Assembly (NCBI RefSeq): GCF_018401815.1
Contig: NZ_JAGYKG010000001.1
Coordinates: forward strand, 248,001 to 312,000
Direction: 5' to 3'
DNA length: 64,000 bases
Source of the DNA: Nonlabens sp.
Lineage (GTDB): Bacteria; Bacteroidota; Bacteroidia; Flavobacteriales; Flavobacteriaceae
The translations under genes and the position numbers were made by a program. Positions 38,324 through 47,249 of this stretch are shown here, piece by piece. The notes below the pieces were generated by a model, which was not told the DNA's origin, did no database searches, and saw nothing but the letters and a program-made list of their open reading frames with translations. Positions within the stretch are counted from its first letter, which is position 1. Each line of letters starts with the position of its first letter.

Positions 38324-40051
38324 TTACAAATCAAATTTATAAACCGCTCCTCCGAGAATCTGCAAATTCTGAACTGGATAGTCTAAGTAATATTCATAGG
38401 TACCCCCTGTTAAATTATGACCGCGCAAGAAAGCTGTTAACTTAGGATTGATTTTGTAATTGATATCTAGGTTAAGGTCTATAAAAGAGTCCAAAGTTTC
38501 AGCTCCTACACCATTTCTAAAGGCCTCTCTTTCTCCAACAACATAGAGGGTAGTACCTACATTCCATTGATCGGTGATCTGGTAGTTACCTACAAGGTCT
38601 GCTGTGAATTCTGGCAAGTGAGACGCCACATTGTTAAAGGAATCGCCATTCTGTACTTCATAACTAAAACCTGTCGCATTTAAGGTCAGGTTGAAAGCTG
38701 TAGTTACATCAAAGCTTAAGCTAGCTCCGAAATGAGTGGTATTCAAATCAGCATATTGCGTATAGAATACATTGCCATATTGATAAGCTTCCACTCCTGC
38801 AGTGAATAGTGCTCCAATATCCTTATTATAAAAATACCTGTCGTGTTCTATTTTATAACCTCCAAATACTTGGTAACCAAAATTTTCAGAGAGTTTTCCT
38901 TTAACACCTAATTGCGCATCTACTAATCTGTTGGTAGGGGCTACAGTAACTGCTGGGGCTAGAAATACATTTTCCTCGGCAAATTGTTGAAGAGAATTCA
39001 TATCCAGACCACCACCAATAGTAGCATAAGGAATCAACAGATCATCAACTACTATATAACTAGCAATTATATCTGGATATACATATACATCACTTTCTGA
39101 AGCCTCGTTGTTGTTTAAATAATTCACTGTTGCTCCTAACTTGACTTTATAGTGATCCCCATAAAGATGGATGCCCGGGTTCAATCCTACTTTTAAATAA
39201 GAGTAGTTTTCTGGAGCTGGAATCAATCCTTGTGTGTCAAAGCTACCGCTTAAATAATCTAGTTCTCCTCCAAGGGCAACTTCAGTTTCCATAATATCAA
39301 AACCAAATTGAGGTGACGCGCTAATACGTATCTCACTAGCATCGTAACTAGAAGTCGTTCCCCTTAAGTTGATATCCATATCCTTAAAAACACCATCAAA
39401 AAAAGTAGCCTTACCACCAAGACCATAAGACAAATAGTTGAATCCTACATCAGTATCTTCTGTTATTGGGTTGGTTGTATTCTCATAATCTCCATACCAA
39501 TTAGCTCCTTGATATCTTGCTCCAGCAGTAATTCCCCAGTTCATCTCTCTGTTGTGCTGTCCATAAGAAACATCTAAAGAGGTGTCTGAATAAGAGTCAT
39601 CAGTAATAACTTCATTTATACCGCCTTGAGAAGAGTTGTGATTAAAAAAAACACCCAGATCGCTGTCTTTATCTACTTCAAAGTTAGCGGCAAATTCACC
39701 CAATACATTTACATAATTACCTAGACCTAGTCTCGCATAATTTTTAAAGTATTTATCCCTCTTAGCAGGTTTTAATCTGGAGAGGGTTCCTTTTGCAGGC
39801 GTAAAAGTACTGGCTACAGGAACTGAAAAAATACTATAAGTAACCGGTTTCTTTTTAACCTTAGTAGTGTCACTAAAAGTAGGATTGCTTTTTACTTTAA
39901 AAGCATCACTAATAGAAGGATCATAAGGTTTAACGAGTGTAATCGTCCCTCCATTTAATTTGTTCTCCTCTTCCTCTGTGGTTTGAGCAATTGCGATGGT
40001 TGCAGTTAAAGCAACGACAGCAAGAATGGTGTTTTTTATATTGAAATTCAT
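38324..40051 (-). CDS. TonB-receptor-like outer-membrane beta-barrel without plug
   Basis: The 575-residue protein has a signal peptide (ILAVVALTATIAIAQ) and a barrel rich in aromatic strand ends. The C-terminus LRGHNLTGGTYEYYLDYPVQ and LGGAVYKFDL matches TonB-dependent receptor barrels (the NL-type last strands). No N-terminal plug domain is visible in the first 100 residues, and the protein is shorter than usual receptors. It follows the TPR gene by six bases, so the two are co-transcribed, a pairing that I recognise in Flavobacteriaceae. The transported substrate is unknown. Confidence 0.8.
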   Translation of the reverse strand: MNFNIKNTILAVVALTATIAIAQTTEEEENKLNGGTITLVKPYDPSISDAFKVKSNPTFSDTTKVKKKPVTYSIFSVPVASTFTPAKGTLSRLKPAKRDKYFKNYARLGLGNYVNVLGEFAANFEVDKDSDLGVFFNHNSSQGGINEVITDDSYSDTSLDVSYGQHNREMNWGITAGARYQGANWYGDYENTTNPITEDTDVGFNYLSYGLGGKATFFDGVFKDMDINLRGTTSSYDASEIRISASPQFGFDIMETEVALGGELDYLSGSFDTQGLIPAPENYSYLKVGLNPGIHLYGDHYKVKLGATVNYLNNNEASESDVYVYPDIIASYIVVDDLLIPYATIGGGLDMNSLQQFAEENVFLAPAVTVAPTNRLVDAQLGVKGKLSENFGYQVFGGYKIEHDRYFYNKDIGALFTAGVEAYQYGNVFYTQYADLNTTHFGASLSFDVTTAFNLTLNATGFSYEVQNGDSFNNVASHLPEFTADLVGNYQITDQWNVGTTLYVVGEREAFRNGVGAETLDSFIDLNLDINYKINPKLTAFLRGHNLTGGTYEYYLDYPVQNLQILGGAVYKFDL

Positions 40052-40057
40052 TAGTTG

Positions 40058-43000
40058 CTAGTTTTGACTTGTCGGTATGACAGATGAATTTGTTTTTGCA
40101 GCTTCCGTTTTAATTTTAGAAAGCTCATTTTGGGCTGTTGCAACCACATCAGGGTATTGCTTAAAATTGGCCACAACAGCATCGAGAATAGTGGTTGCAT
40201 TAAGGGTTTGATTCAACGCATGGTAACTTTGCGCCATAAGCACCAAGCCTTTAGCACTCCATAATTTATAACCTCCATAGTTTTTACTCAATCCGTTTAC
40301 CGTAGTAATTACCGCTTCGTGTTTTCCTTCTTTATTTTCAAAATAAGCTTGGTAATAGATTGCCTCTGCAGCAAGACTTCCAGTAGCAGTCTTCGCTACT
40401 TTTTCATAACCAGCTTTTGCCGCTGCCTCATCTCCTTGTTTCCAAGAAGATCGAGCGATGATGATCTCTGCATCAGACCTTACGTTGTTTTCAATACTAG
40501 AATCGCTCAAAACTTTATTAGCATAGGTAACCGCCTCTCGATATATTTCTGTTTCATAATACACCTTCATCAAGTTTGATTGTGCATAAATCACATTTTG
40601 AGGGAAGTCTGCTAATTGCTCGAGTTGCTTTAATACCGGAATCGCTTTTACATAATCTTTTGTCTCCAAGTGAATTTCACTAAGTCTCGCAAGTGCTTGC
40701 TCGGTAAACTCGCTGCGCTCTTTGCTAATAACGTAGTCATAATGAACAATGCTTTCGAGCTTTTTATCTTGAGAAAATTGCGCCTGTGCTAGATAGAAAT
40801 GCGCTTTTAAAGCATACTTACCATTTGGGAATTGTTGTAGGTACTTAGTCAATTCCCTTACCGTACCCTTCATATCCCCTTGGATAAATGGCTGCTCAGC
40901 ACTTTCATAAGCCGTATCATCCAGCTCGTTATCCGTCACCTCTACTCCATCGAGACCTCTCACCCATACTGCATAATCATTGGTGCGTCCTTGATCAATG
41001 TACACTTGTCTGGCACTACTGATTGCCTGCACCGCTTGTGGTGTTCCTGCATACTTCTCAGCAACTTGTTTGAACACTGTCAGAGAGACTTCCAATTTGC
41101 CCTCATTATACAATTGCAGTCCTTTACGCATCATCGCTTGTGAAGTGTAACCACTTTTAGGATATTCTTTGATAAGTTGATCGTAAGTAATAACCCCTTG
41201 CGCAGTTTGATTGGTATTGATGTAGGTATTTCCTAATTCATACAGCACATCATCGCGATAACTTGAAGTTCTAAACTTAGTAATGAATTCTTCCAAATCT
41301 TCAATCTTGCGTTCATTCCTTTGCACAAAACCGTAGGAAATTGCTTTTTGAAAAGCAGCGTAATCTGCATTAAAACCATTCATTTCTATTGCTTTATTAT
41401 AAGCCTCCATTCCTGGCCAGTAATTTTTTGTCACAAAGTTGGCATCTCCTATTCTTAAGTAAGCGTCATTAAGGCGCAGCGTATTGGTTTTGGCTGAAGC
41501 TTGTTGAGAGTAAGCAGTAAAAGATTTGATAGCTTCATCATATTTTTTAAGCTTGAATTGGGCATACCCCATATCGTAGTTAAGTAAATCATCTTCTTCT
41601 ATAGGAGTATTTATAGCCTGCACCTTTTTAAAGTTATCGGAAGCACCTTCAAAGTCATTTAATTCATACCTGCTTTCTGCTTTCCAGAAAAGGGCTCTTT
41701 TCTTCAATTCTGCGTCACTAATATAATCAATAGCCTTGTTTAGATTGGTTAACGCATCTTTATAGGCTCCAGCGGTAAATAAATTAAGTCCATAGAACAA
41801 AGCTACTTTTCCATAAACCTCTTCATTTCCTTTTATTCTTCCGTCTTCTAATAGCTTGAGAGCTTCTTGATAATTTTTTGAAGAGAAGTAAGAATCGATT
41901 AACAAAGCATTCATTTCTTGGCTTTTATCACTATCGGGATACGCCTCTAAATACTGAAGAATCACAGCAGGAACACTCTGGTAAGGGTTGCCATTTTCAT
42001 AACTCAGCTTTGCGTAGTTATAAGCTGCATCTTTAGAAATTTGATCGTCAAGACCCATCTCATGTGCCTTTTTAAAGGCATTGAGTGCATCTTCATTTCG
42101 GTTTAATTTGATATAGCTTTGTCCTAAATGATAGTAAGCATTTTGGGCGGTAGCGTTGACACCGTCAATGATTTTATTAAACGTCTCTACGGCTTTCTCA
42201 AAGTCACCTTGCTTGTAATAGGCATATCCTAACTGGTAGTAATCGTTATTATTCCAGCGACCACGAACTCCTTTGTACTCTATGAGATAAGGCAATGCCT
42301 CTTGATACTTTTCTTGATTAAAAAGTGACTGACCTATAATTCGGTTTAATTCTGATTGCTCCTTGCGATTAGATTTAGGCAATTGTGTCTTAGCAAGCTC
42401 AATGGCTTTATCAAACCTTCCTAATTTATAATTTAAATCTGCTTGATAATAAGAAAGCTTTTCATCTGTTTCTGGAGAAGCGCCTACTTCATCAAAAAGA
42501 TCACTAGCTTCTTGTAACTCATCACCTTCGTAGGCAATATATCCCAGATAATATTTTGCTTTACTTCCATACTCCTTATCATCACTTACCCGATTAAAAA
42601 AGGACTTCGCCTCATCGTACTTTCTGGACTGCACTAAAGTGTAGCCTGTATTGAAATAATACCGATTGATTTGCTTTCGCGAAAGCGTTTCCACCGCTAC
42701 TTTTTGATACCATATAGCCGCTTTTCTGTAATTAGCATTATTAAAATAATAATCTGCCACATCTATAATCGCAGAATTTTTCTTGGTGGAAGTTGGGTAT
42801 TGTTCTACAAAACGCTCTACTAAGTAGTCGGCATTGCGTTGGTTGAGTCGTACGGCACAATTTGCTATGTAGTAGGCAGCATTACCTTTTACTACTTCAT
42901 CCTTAGATACCTCCATCACTTTTTCAAAGAGACGTTGTGAAGCGAGGTATTGATCTTCCTGATAAAGATCCAAGGCTTGATTGTAGGTAGTGAGATCATC

Positions 43001-43081
43001 AGTAAATATTTTGGACTGTTGCGCGGCAGCAATCGTAGTAAAACTCAATACAAACAACAGCGTCATTGCTAGTTTTCTCAT
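40058..43081 (-). CDS. Large secreted tetratricopeptide-repeat protein
   Basis: The 1007-residue protein has a signal peptide (TLLFVLSFTTIAAAQQ) and then TPR helices almost to the end, with canonical motifs such as NAYYHLGQSYIKLNRNEDAL and YQLGYAYYKQGDFEKAVETF. It should be periplasmic and act as a scaffold. Near residues 130-136 a palindrome copy is read in frame as LSRK (VETLSRKQINRYYF). The gene forms a pair with the barrel gene six bases downstream. A role in outer-membrane assembly or transport is inferred from the pairing. Confidence 0.9.
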   Translation of the reverse strand: MRKLAMTLLFVLSFTTIAAAQQSKIFTDDLTTYNQALDLYQEDQYLASQRLFEKVMEVSKDEVVKGNAAYYIANCAVRLNQRNADYLVERFVEQYPTSTKKNSAIIDVADYYFNNANYRKAAIWYQKVAVETLSRKQINRYYFNTGYTLVQSRKYDEAKSFFNRVSDDKEYGSKAKYYLGYIAYEGDELQEASDLFDEVGASPETDEKLSYYQADLNYKLGRFDKAIELAKTQLPKSNRKEQSELNRIIGQSLFNQEKYQEALPYLIEYKGVRGRWNNNDYYQLGYAYYKQGDFEKAVETFNKIIDGVNATAQNAYYHLGQSYIKLNRNEDALNAFKKAHEMGLDDQISKDAAYNYAKLSYENGNPYQSVPAVILQYLEAYPDSDKSQEMNALLIDSYFSSKNYQEALKLLEDGRIKGNEEVYGKVALFYGLNLFTAGAYKDALTNLNKAIDYISDAELKKRALFWKAESRYELNDFEGASDNFKKVQAINTPIEEDDLLNYDMGYAQFKLKKYDEAIKSFTAYSQQASAKTNTLRLNDAYLRIGDANFVTKNYWPGMEAYNKAIEMNGFNADYAAFQKAISYGFVQRNERKIEDLEEFITKFRTSSYRDDVLYELGNTYINTNQTAQGVITYDQLIKEYPKSGYTSQAMMRKGLQLYNEGKLEVSLTVFKQVAEKYAGTPQAVQAISSARQVYIDQGRTNDYAVWVRGLDGVEVTDNELDDTAYESAEQPFIQGDMKGTVRELTKYLQQFPNGKYALKAHFYLAQAQFSQDKKLESIVHYDYVISKERSEFTEQALARLSEIHLETKDYVKAIPVLKQLEQLADFPQNVIYAQSNLMKVYYETEIYREAVTYANKVLSDSSIENNVRSDAEIIIARSSWKQGDEAAAKAGYEKVAKTATGSLAAEAIYYQAYFENKEGKHEAVITTVNGLSKNYGGYKLWSAKGLVLMAQSYHALNQTLNATTILDAVVANFKQYPDVVATAQNELSKIKTEAAKTNSSVIPTSQN
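42673..42686. repeat. 14-bp palindrome inside the TPR gene
   Basis: Perfect copy, read on the minus strand as Leu-Ser-Arg-Lys, that is in a different frame from the AFAKA copies. Confidence 0.95.
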
Positions 43082-43206
43082 AATAAGAAGGATTCTAATT
43101 GTTAAAGTAAAATTATGATTTCCAAAGATAGAACGCCTTAAAAGCTCATTAATTATTCATAATCTTATCCACATCTTGATTAACTTTACATCAAATTAAC
43201 TTTTTT

Positions 43207-43890
43207 ATGTCCGATCACGTTTTATCATTAAGTAAAGTAGATGTTTTCCAAAAGGATAACCTGATTCTAAAAAATGTCAACTTAAAAATTAAGAAAGGGG
43301 AATTTGTCTATTTAATAGGTAAAACAGGTAGTGGAAAGAGTTCTTTAATGAAAACTTTATACGGAGATATCCCCCTTATAAAAGGAGAAGCAATGATTGT
43401 TGATTTTGATTTAGCCCGCTTGCGCGAAAAGGAAATCCCACACCTACGTCGTAAACTAGGGGTTGTTTTCCAAGATTTTAAACTATTATCAGACCGCACG
43501 ATCAATGATAATTTAAAGTTTGTTCTCAAGGCAACTGGATGGAAAGAAAAAAAAGAAATGATGATGCGTATAGAAGAAGTTCTCGATAAAGTGGGTATGA
43601 AAACTAAGGGTTTTAAATATCCTCATGAACTTTCTGGTGGGGAACAACAACGCGTCGCTATAGCTAGAGCATTATTAAATGACCCAGAATTAATCATTGC
43701 AGACGAGCCTACCGGAAACCTAGATCCACAAACCAGTGTAGAAGTAATGGAAGTTTTACAACAAATCAATAAAAACGGAAATACCATTCTTATGGCTACT
43801 CACGATTATGCATTAATTCTTAAATATCCTGCCAAAACACTAAAGTGTGACGACGGAGAAATATTTGAGGTCGTACAAAAAGCTGTTTGA
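43207..43890 (+). CDS. ftsE: FtsE-like ABC ATP-binding protein
   Basis: The 227-residue protein is a complete ABC ATPase with Walker A GKTGSGKS (about 38-45), Q-loop VFQDFKLL, signature [16 protein letters not shown], and Walker [13 protein letters not shown] with an HD switch (ATHDY). The family resemblance ([15 protein letters not shown] and the short length) is to FtsE, which works with FtsX to control peptidoglycan hydrolases at division. No ftsX is next to it. Its stop overlaps the start of the glycosyltransferase downstream by four bases, so it heads that operon. Confidence 0.88.
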   Translation: MSDHVLSLSKVDVFQKDNLILKNVNLKIKKGEFVYLIGKTGSGKSSLMKTLYGDIPLIKGEAMIVDFDLARLREKEIPHLRRKLGVVFQDFKLLSDRTINDNLKFVLKATGWKEKKEMMMRIEEVLDKVGMKTKGFKYPHELSGGEQQRVAIARALLNDPELIIADEPTGNLDPQTSVEVMEVLQQINKNGNTILMATHDYALILKYPAKTLKCDDGEIFEVVQKAV

Positions 43891-45008
43891 AACGCGAACT
43901 GCATATTATAAGTTTTGACATTCCGCTTCCGGCAAATTACGGAGGTGTTATCGATGTGTTTTATAAAATAAAGGCATTGTACCAACAAGGGATTGAAATC
44001 ACCCTACACTGTTATCAATATAGTGACCGACTTCCTCAAGAAGAACTTAAACAGTACTGCAAGGAAGTGTATTACTACCGCCGCAAATTAGGATTTTGCG
44101 GGATTTCTAGCCATTTACCTTATATTGTGTATTCTAGAAGAAGTAAAAAACTACTGTACCGTTTGCAAATGACTGATGCTCCTATTTTATTTGAAGGCTT
44201 GCATACTTGCTATTACTTAAATCATGAGTCTTTAAAGAGTCGTTTTAAAATAGTAAGATGTCATAATATCGAACATGAATATTATAAAAAACTAGCTCAA
44301 CATAGTTCCTCAACAAAAAAACTTTTTTTTCAAACAGAGAGCGATCGCTTGAAACGCTATGAGTCGGTGCTAGAAAACGCTCAAGTTTTAGCCCCTATAT
44401 CAGACGAAGATCAAATTTATTTTAAGGCTAGCTATACATTACCAAAAGTAAAAAAGATAAGTGCATTTCATACAGACCAGGAAGTGACAAGCCTTTTAGG
44501 GAATGGAAATTACAGCTTATTTCACGGAAGTTTGAACGTGAGTGAAAACGACCATAGCGCTAGGTTTCTAGTAGCGCATATTTTCAATGATCTCGATCAT
44601 CAATTAATTATTGCGGGTAAAAAACCCTCTTTTGAACTACAAAAGCTCTGTGCTAAAAAAGATAATGTTACATTAGTGCGCGATCCAGATAGGAATCAGT
44701 TAAATGACCTTATCGCAAATGCCCACATCCATTTGATGCATGCTTCTCAAAAAAGCGGATTGAAACTAAAATTATTGAAAGCTTTATTCTCAGGAAGGCA
44801 TGTTGTCGCAAACAAAGACATGGCAACTGAAAAATCCATCTCTGACCATGTAGTTATGGTCAACTCTAATACAGAGTGGAAAGAAGCTGTAATAAAATTA
44901 ATGAAGCAAGCTTTTGACGAAGACCTATTGCACCAACGCATAACCACAATGAATGAATTTAAAAATGACAAAAGCGCAACACTCCTTACAGACACCATAA
45001 CATTCTAA
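43887..45008 (+). CDS. Glycosyltransferase, GT4-like
   Basis: The 373-residue protein uses a TTG start that overlaps the ftsE stop (TTGA). The N-terminal half starts [20 protein letters not shown], a typical GT-B start with a Gly-rich loop. The C-terminal half includes IIAGKKPSFELQKLCAK, LIANAHIHLMHASQKSGLKL and KLLKALFSGRHVVANKDMAT, as in glycosyltransferase family 4 (the LKLLEALASGxPVV motif). It is a soluble, presumably cytoplasmic or membrane-surface enzyme of unknown sugar. The GT2 gene downstream overlaps its last base. Confidence 0.85.
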   Translation: MKRELHIISFDIPLPANYGGVIDVFYKIKALYQQGIEITLHCYQYSDRLPQEELKQYCKEVYYYRRKLGFCGISSHLPYIVYSRRSKKLLYRLQMTDAPILFEGLHTCYYLNHESLKSRFKIVRCHNIEHEYYKKLAQHSSSTKKLFFQTESDRLKRYESVLENAQVLAPISDEDQIYFKASYTLPKVKKISAFHTDQEVTSLLGNGNYSLFHGSLNVSENDHSARFLVAHIFNDLDHQLIIAGKKPSFELQKLCAKKDNVTLVRDPDRNQLNDLIANAHIHLMHASQKSGLKLKLLKALFSGRHVVANKDMATEKSISDHVVMVNSNTEWKEAVIKLMKQAFDEDLLHQRITTMNEFKNDKSATLLTDTITF

Positions 45009-45949
45009 TTATCAAAATACTCGTTCACATACCCCTTTTTAACAAAGCAGCTACCATATTACGTGCTATTAATAGTGTATGTAATCAAGATTATACAAAT
45101 TTTGACCTGCTAATTATCGATGACGGCTCCACCGATGAAAGTTTAGACCTCATCAAACATTTTAAAAGTGACCGAATTTTAATTTATTCTCAAGAGAATA
45201 CAGGGGTTAGTGCTACTCGTAACTGCGCGTTAAAATTTGCAATTGACAAACATTACGACGGCATTGCCTTTCTTGACGCCGACGATTACTGGTGGCCCAA
45301 TCACCTCTCTTTACTGACACAACTATTTACCAAATTCCCTGAAGCACAAGCTGTCGCCTCAAATTATAATTTAAAAAGATCTCGTAAAACATTAGAAACC
45401 CAATGGAGCGGTTTTAAAAATGAAAAGGACCAACTTTTAGAACATTTTTTTGAGCACAATTACTTAAATAGTATATGCACTTGTTCTACGTTAATGATTA
45501 AAACGGAAGCTATTGAAAAAGTGGGTTTTTTTAATGAGCAAGTAACCCATTTTGAAGACATCGATTGGTTCACCAAGATAGGAATGAATTTGAAGGTAGC
45601 TTTCAGTTTTCGAGTAACCACAATTATCGATGAAACAGCAGAAAATCGCTCTGATCAAACCGATATGAACAACAGGTGTTTACCAGATTTTTCTTGTTAT
45701 GAGGCCGAAATCAAAAAACATCAAGGATTACAAAAATACCTAGACTTGAATCGTTTTTCTATTGCACTTGCTTATAGAATGGAAAATGACATCAGAAATG
45801 CTGCTTTTTATCAACAAAAAATCAATTTAAGAAATTTAAGCCTCAAACAACAAAAACTTTTACTCATGAGCGGGCTGCAGCTTAAATCCTTAAAACACAC
45901 TCAAAAGATTTTGGGGAATCTGGGATGGCATCTCCGAACAGGTAATTAA
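45008..45949 (+). CDS. Glycosyltransferase family 2, apparently with ATT start
   Basis: The frame continues upstream of the first ATG (45494) with clear GT2 sequence: ILVHIPLFNKAATILRAINS, then NFDLLIIDDGSTDES, the acceptor-region ENTGVSATRNCALKFA and the DXD-like FLDADDYWW. The frame opens at 44969 and contains no ATG, GTG, TTG or CTG before the first sheet. The most likely start is ATT at 45008, overlapping the previous stop (TAATT); ATT at 45002 is the alternative. The total is 313 residues. Starting at 45494 would lose the donor-binding domain. It is in the ftsE operon. The reaction is unknown. Confidence 0.8.
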   Translation: MIKILVHIPLFNKAATILRAINSVCNQDYTNFDLLIIDDGSTDESLDLIKHFKSDRILIYSQENTGVSATRNCALKFAIDKHYDGIAFLDADDYWWPNHLSLLTQLFTKFPEAQAVASNYNLKRSRKTLETQWSGFKNEKDQLLEHFFEHNYLNSICTCSTLMIKTEAIEKVGFFNEQVTHFEDIDWFTKIGMNLKVAFSFRVTTIIDETAENRSDQTDMNNRCLPDFSCYEAEIKKHQGLQKYLDLNRFSIALAYRMENDIRNAAFYQQKINLRNLSLKQQKLLLMSGLQLKSLKHTQKILGNLGWHLRTGN

Positions 45950-45955
45950 TGCCTA

Positions 45956-46360
45956 TTAAATAAAACCTAAGGTGGTCTTAGAATAGAAGACCGCTTTATC
46001 TCTGATATAGTCTGGTTCCTCAAATTCGTGAGAAGCCAAAACAAGACACATAGCACCACTAGAAAAGTCTGAGAGCTCTCTCCAGACCATCGTTGGAATT
46101 AACAGGCCTTTATTGGGCTTATTCAAAACAAGGGTCTGTTTTTCTTTTCCATTGTCTAATTCTACCGTAAAACTACCAGAAATAGCTATTAATAACTCCA
46201 TACATTCGATATGGGCATGACCACCACGATGAGAATCGCTAGGAACGTCGTACAAATAATAAACACGCTGGATTTTAAACGGAATGGTGTCTTTTTCCAG
46301 TACCGCTAGATTACCACGTGGGTCTGTTATTTTAGGAATGTCTATGATTTTATAATCCAT
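45956..46360 (-). CDS. WxcM/FdtA-type cupin, sugar 3,4-ketoisomerase family
   Basis: The 134-residue protein is a single cupin of the FdtA/QdtA/WxcM C-terminal family. It has the marker motifs KITDPRGNLAVLE, VYYLYDVPSDSHRGGHAH (the His-rich site), ISGSFTVELDNG and LIPTMVWRELSDFS. Members isomerise dTDP-4-keto-6-deoxyglucose to the 3-keto form in amino-sugar synthesis, or act as related binding domains. The acting sugar enzymes (RmlA/B-type) are not in this window. It is on the strand opposite to the GT2 and convergent with it, six bases after its stop. Confidence 0.88.
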   Translation of the reverse strand: MDYKIIDIPKITDPRGNLAVLEKDTIPFKIQRVYYLYDVPSDSHRGGHAHIECMELLIAISGSFTVELDNGKEKQTLVLNKPNKGLLIPTMVWRELSDFSSGAMCLVLASHEFEEPDYIRDKAVFYSKTTLGFI

Positions 46361-46364
46361 TGCT

Positions 46365-46372
46365 CAAAGATA
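46365..46372 (-). promoter_or_regulatory. -7 box of cupin gene
   Basis: On the minus strand this reads TATCTTTG and ends four bases before the start ATG at 46360. It abuts the stop codon of the upstream GT2 gene, so the cupin gene may have its own promoter. Confidence 0.5.
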
Positions 46373-47218
46373 CTATTGTTTAGGGTGATTTATACGATGA
46401 CCTTCAAAGCCGCTTAAGTAATCATTTGCGCCATGTTGAAATACCATAAATTTTTCCCATAATTCAACAAAGGACTTTACATGGCCATTACGCCAAAGAA
46501 AAAAAACATATTTAAATTGGTAAAAGGCAGCTGTTATGATGTTTCTTCTCCCTGCGATAGCTCCACGAGCATAGATAACTCGATTAGACGCTACATCGTC
46601 GCTACTTGTAGTTGCCGGATGTTGAACTATGGTTTGAGGCACAAAGCCTATCTGAAGTTTCTTTTTAAGGGCGCTATCTAGAAATACATAGTTTTCAGAA
46701 TCTTGAAACTGTGCCCCTAAGCCAAATCTAGTATCAAACTTTAGCCCAGCAATTAAAATAGATTTTCTATTAAATGTGATTTCTGGAGATAATATCGGGA
46801 TAATGGACTTCTTGTTATGATTTTTAAATTGATCCTCGTAATTATAAAAATCGTTTTCTTCTAGCGTTTGGGTTTTAAAAGTCAGCACGTCATAATCATA
46901 TAGGTTATAGGCTGAAATCACCTCATCTATAGAATTATTAAGAACAACACAATCGTCGTCTAGCAACCAGCAAAGAGGCTTTACCGCATGATTCATAGCA
47001 AGATTACGGCTTTTACTCAATCCAAAATATGGAGAATTTAAAACCCGTATGTGTTCATACGGACTTTGTAAAACGGTCTTTGTTGACTGATTCACAATAA
47101 GAATAGAAGCTTGAATAGCTGCAAGAGGTTGTTGAAACATCATTTCAAGAAAAGACAAGTCACTGCGATTCATGGTCGCAATGAGAATTTCTAAATCTGT
47201 GTTTTTATAATTGGACAA
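46373..47218 (-). CDS. Glycosyltransferase family 2, TTG start
   Basis: The 281-residue protein starts at TTG (SNYKNTDLEILIATMNRSDL). It has a GT2-type N-terminus with the donor-binding strand, YFGLSKSRNLAMNHAV and the metal-binding-type LLDDDCVVLNN. Further on it has SPEITFNRKSILIAGLKFDT. It diverges from the GT gene at 47250, with only 31 bases between the two starts. The sugar specificity is unknown; it belongs to the same polysaccharide group. Confidence 0.8.
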   Translation of the reverse strand: MSNYKNTDLEILIATMNRSDLSFLEMMFQQPLAAIQASILIVNQSTKTVLQSPYEHIRVLNSPYFGLSKSRNLAMNHAVKPLCWLLDDDCVVLNNSIDEVISAYNLYDYDVLTFKTQTLEENDFYNYEDQFKNHNKKSIIPILSPEITFNRKSILIAGLKFDTRFGLGAQFQDSENYVFLDSALKKKLQIGFVPQTIVQHPATTSSDDVASNRVIYARGAIAGRRNIITAAFYQFKYVFFLWRNGHVKSFVELWEKFMVFQHGANDYLSGFEGHRINHPKQ

Positions 47219-47234
47219 CTGCTTATCTTTACCC

Positions 47235-47242
47235 CAAAGATA
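47235..47242 (-). promoter_or_regulatory. -7 box of GT2 gene, in the 31-bp divergent spacer
   Basis: On the minus strand this reads TATCTTTG and lies 16 bases before the TTG start at 47218. On the plus strand, TATCTTTA at 47224-47231 is a weaker possible box for the divergent gene. Confidence 0.5.
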
Positions 47243-47249
47243 CTTCTAT

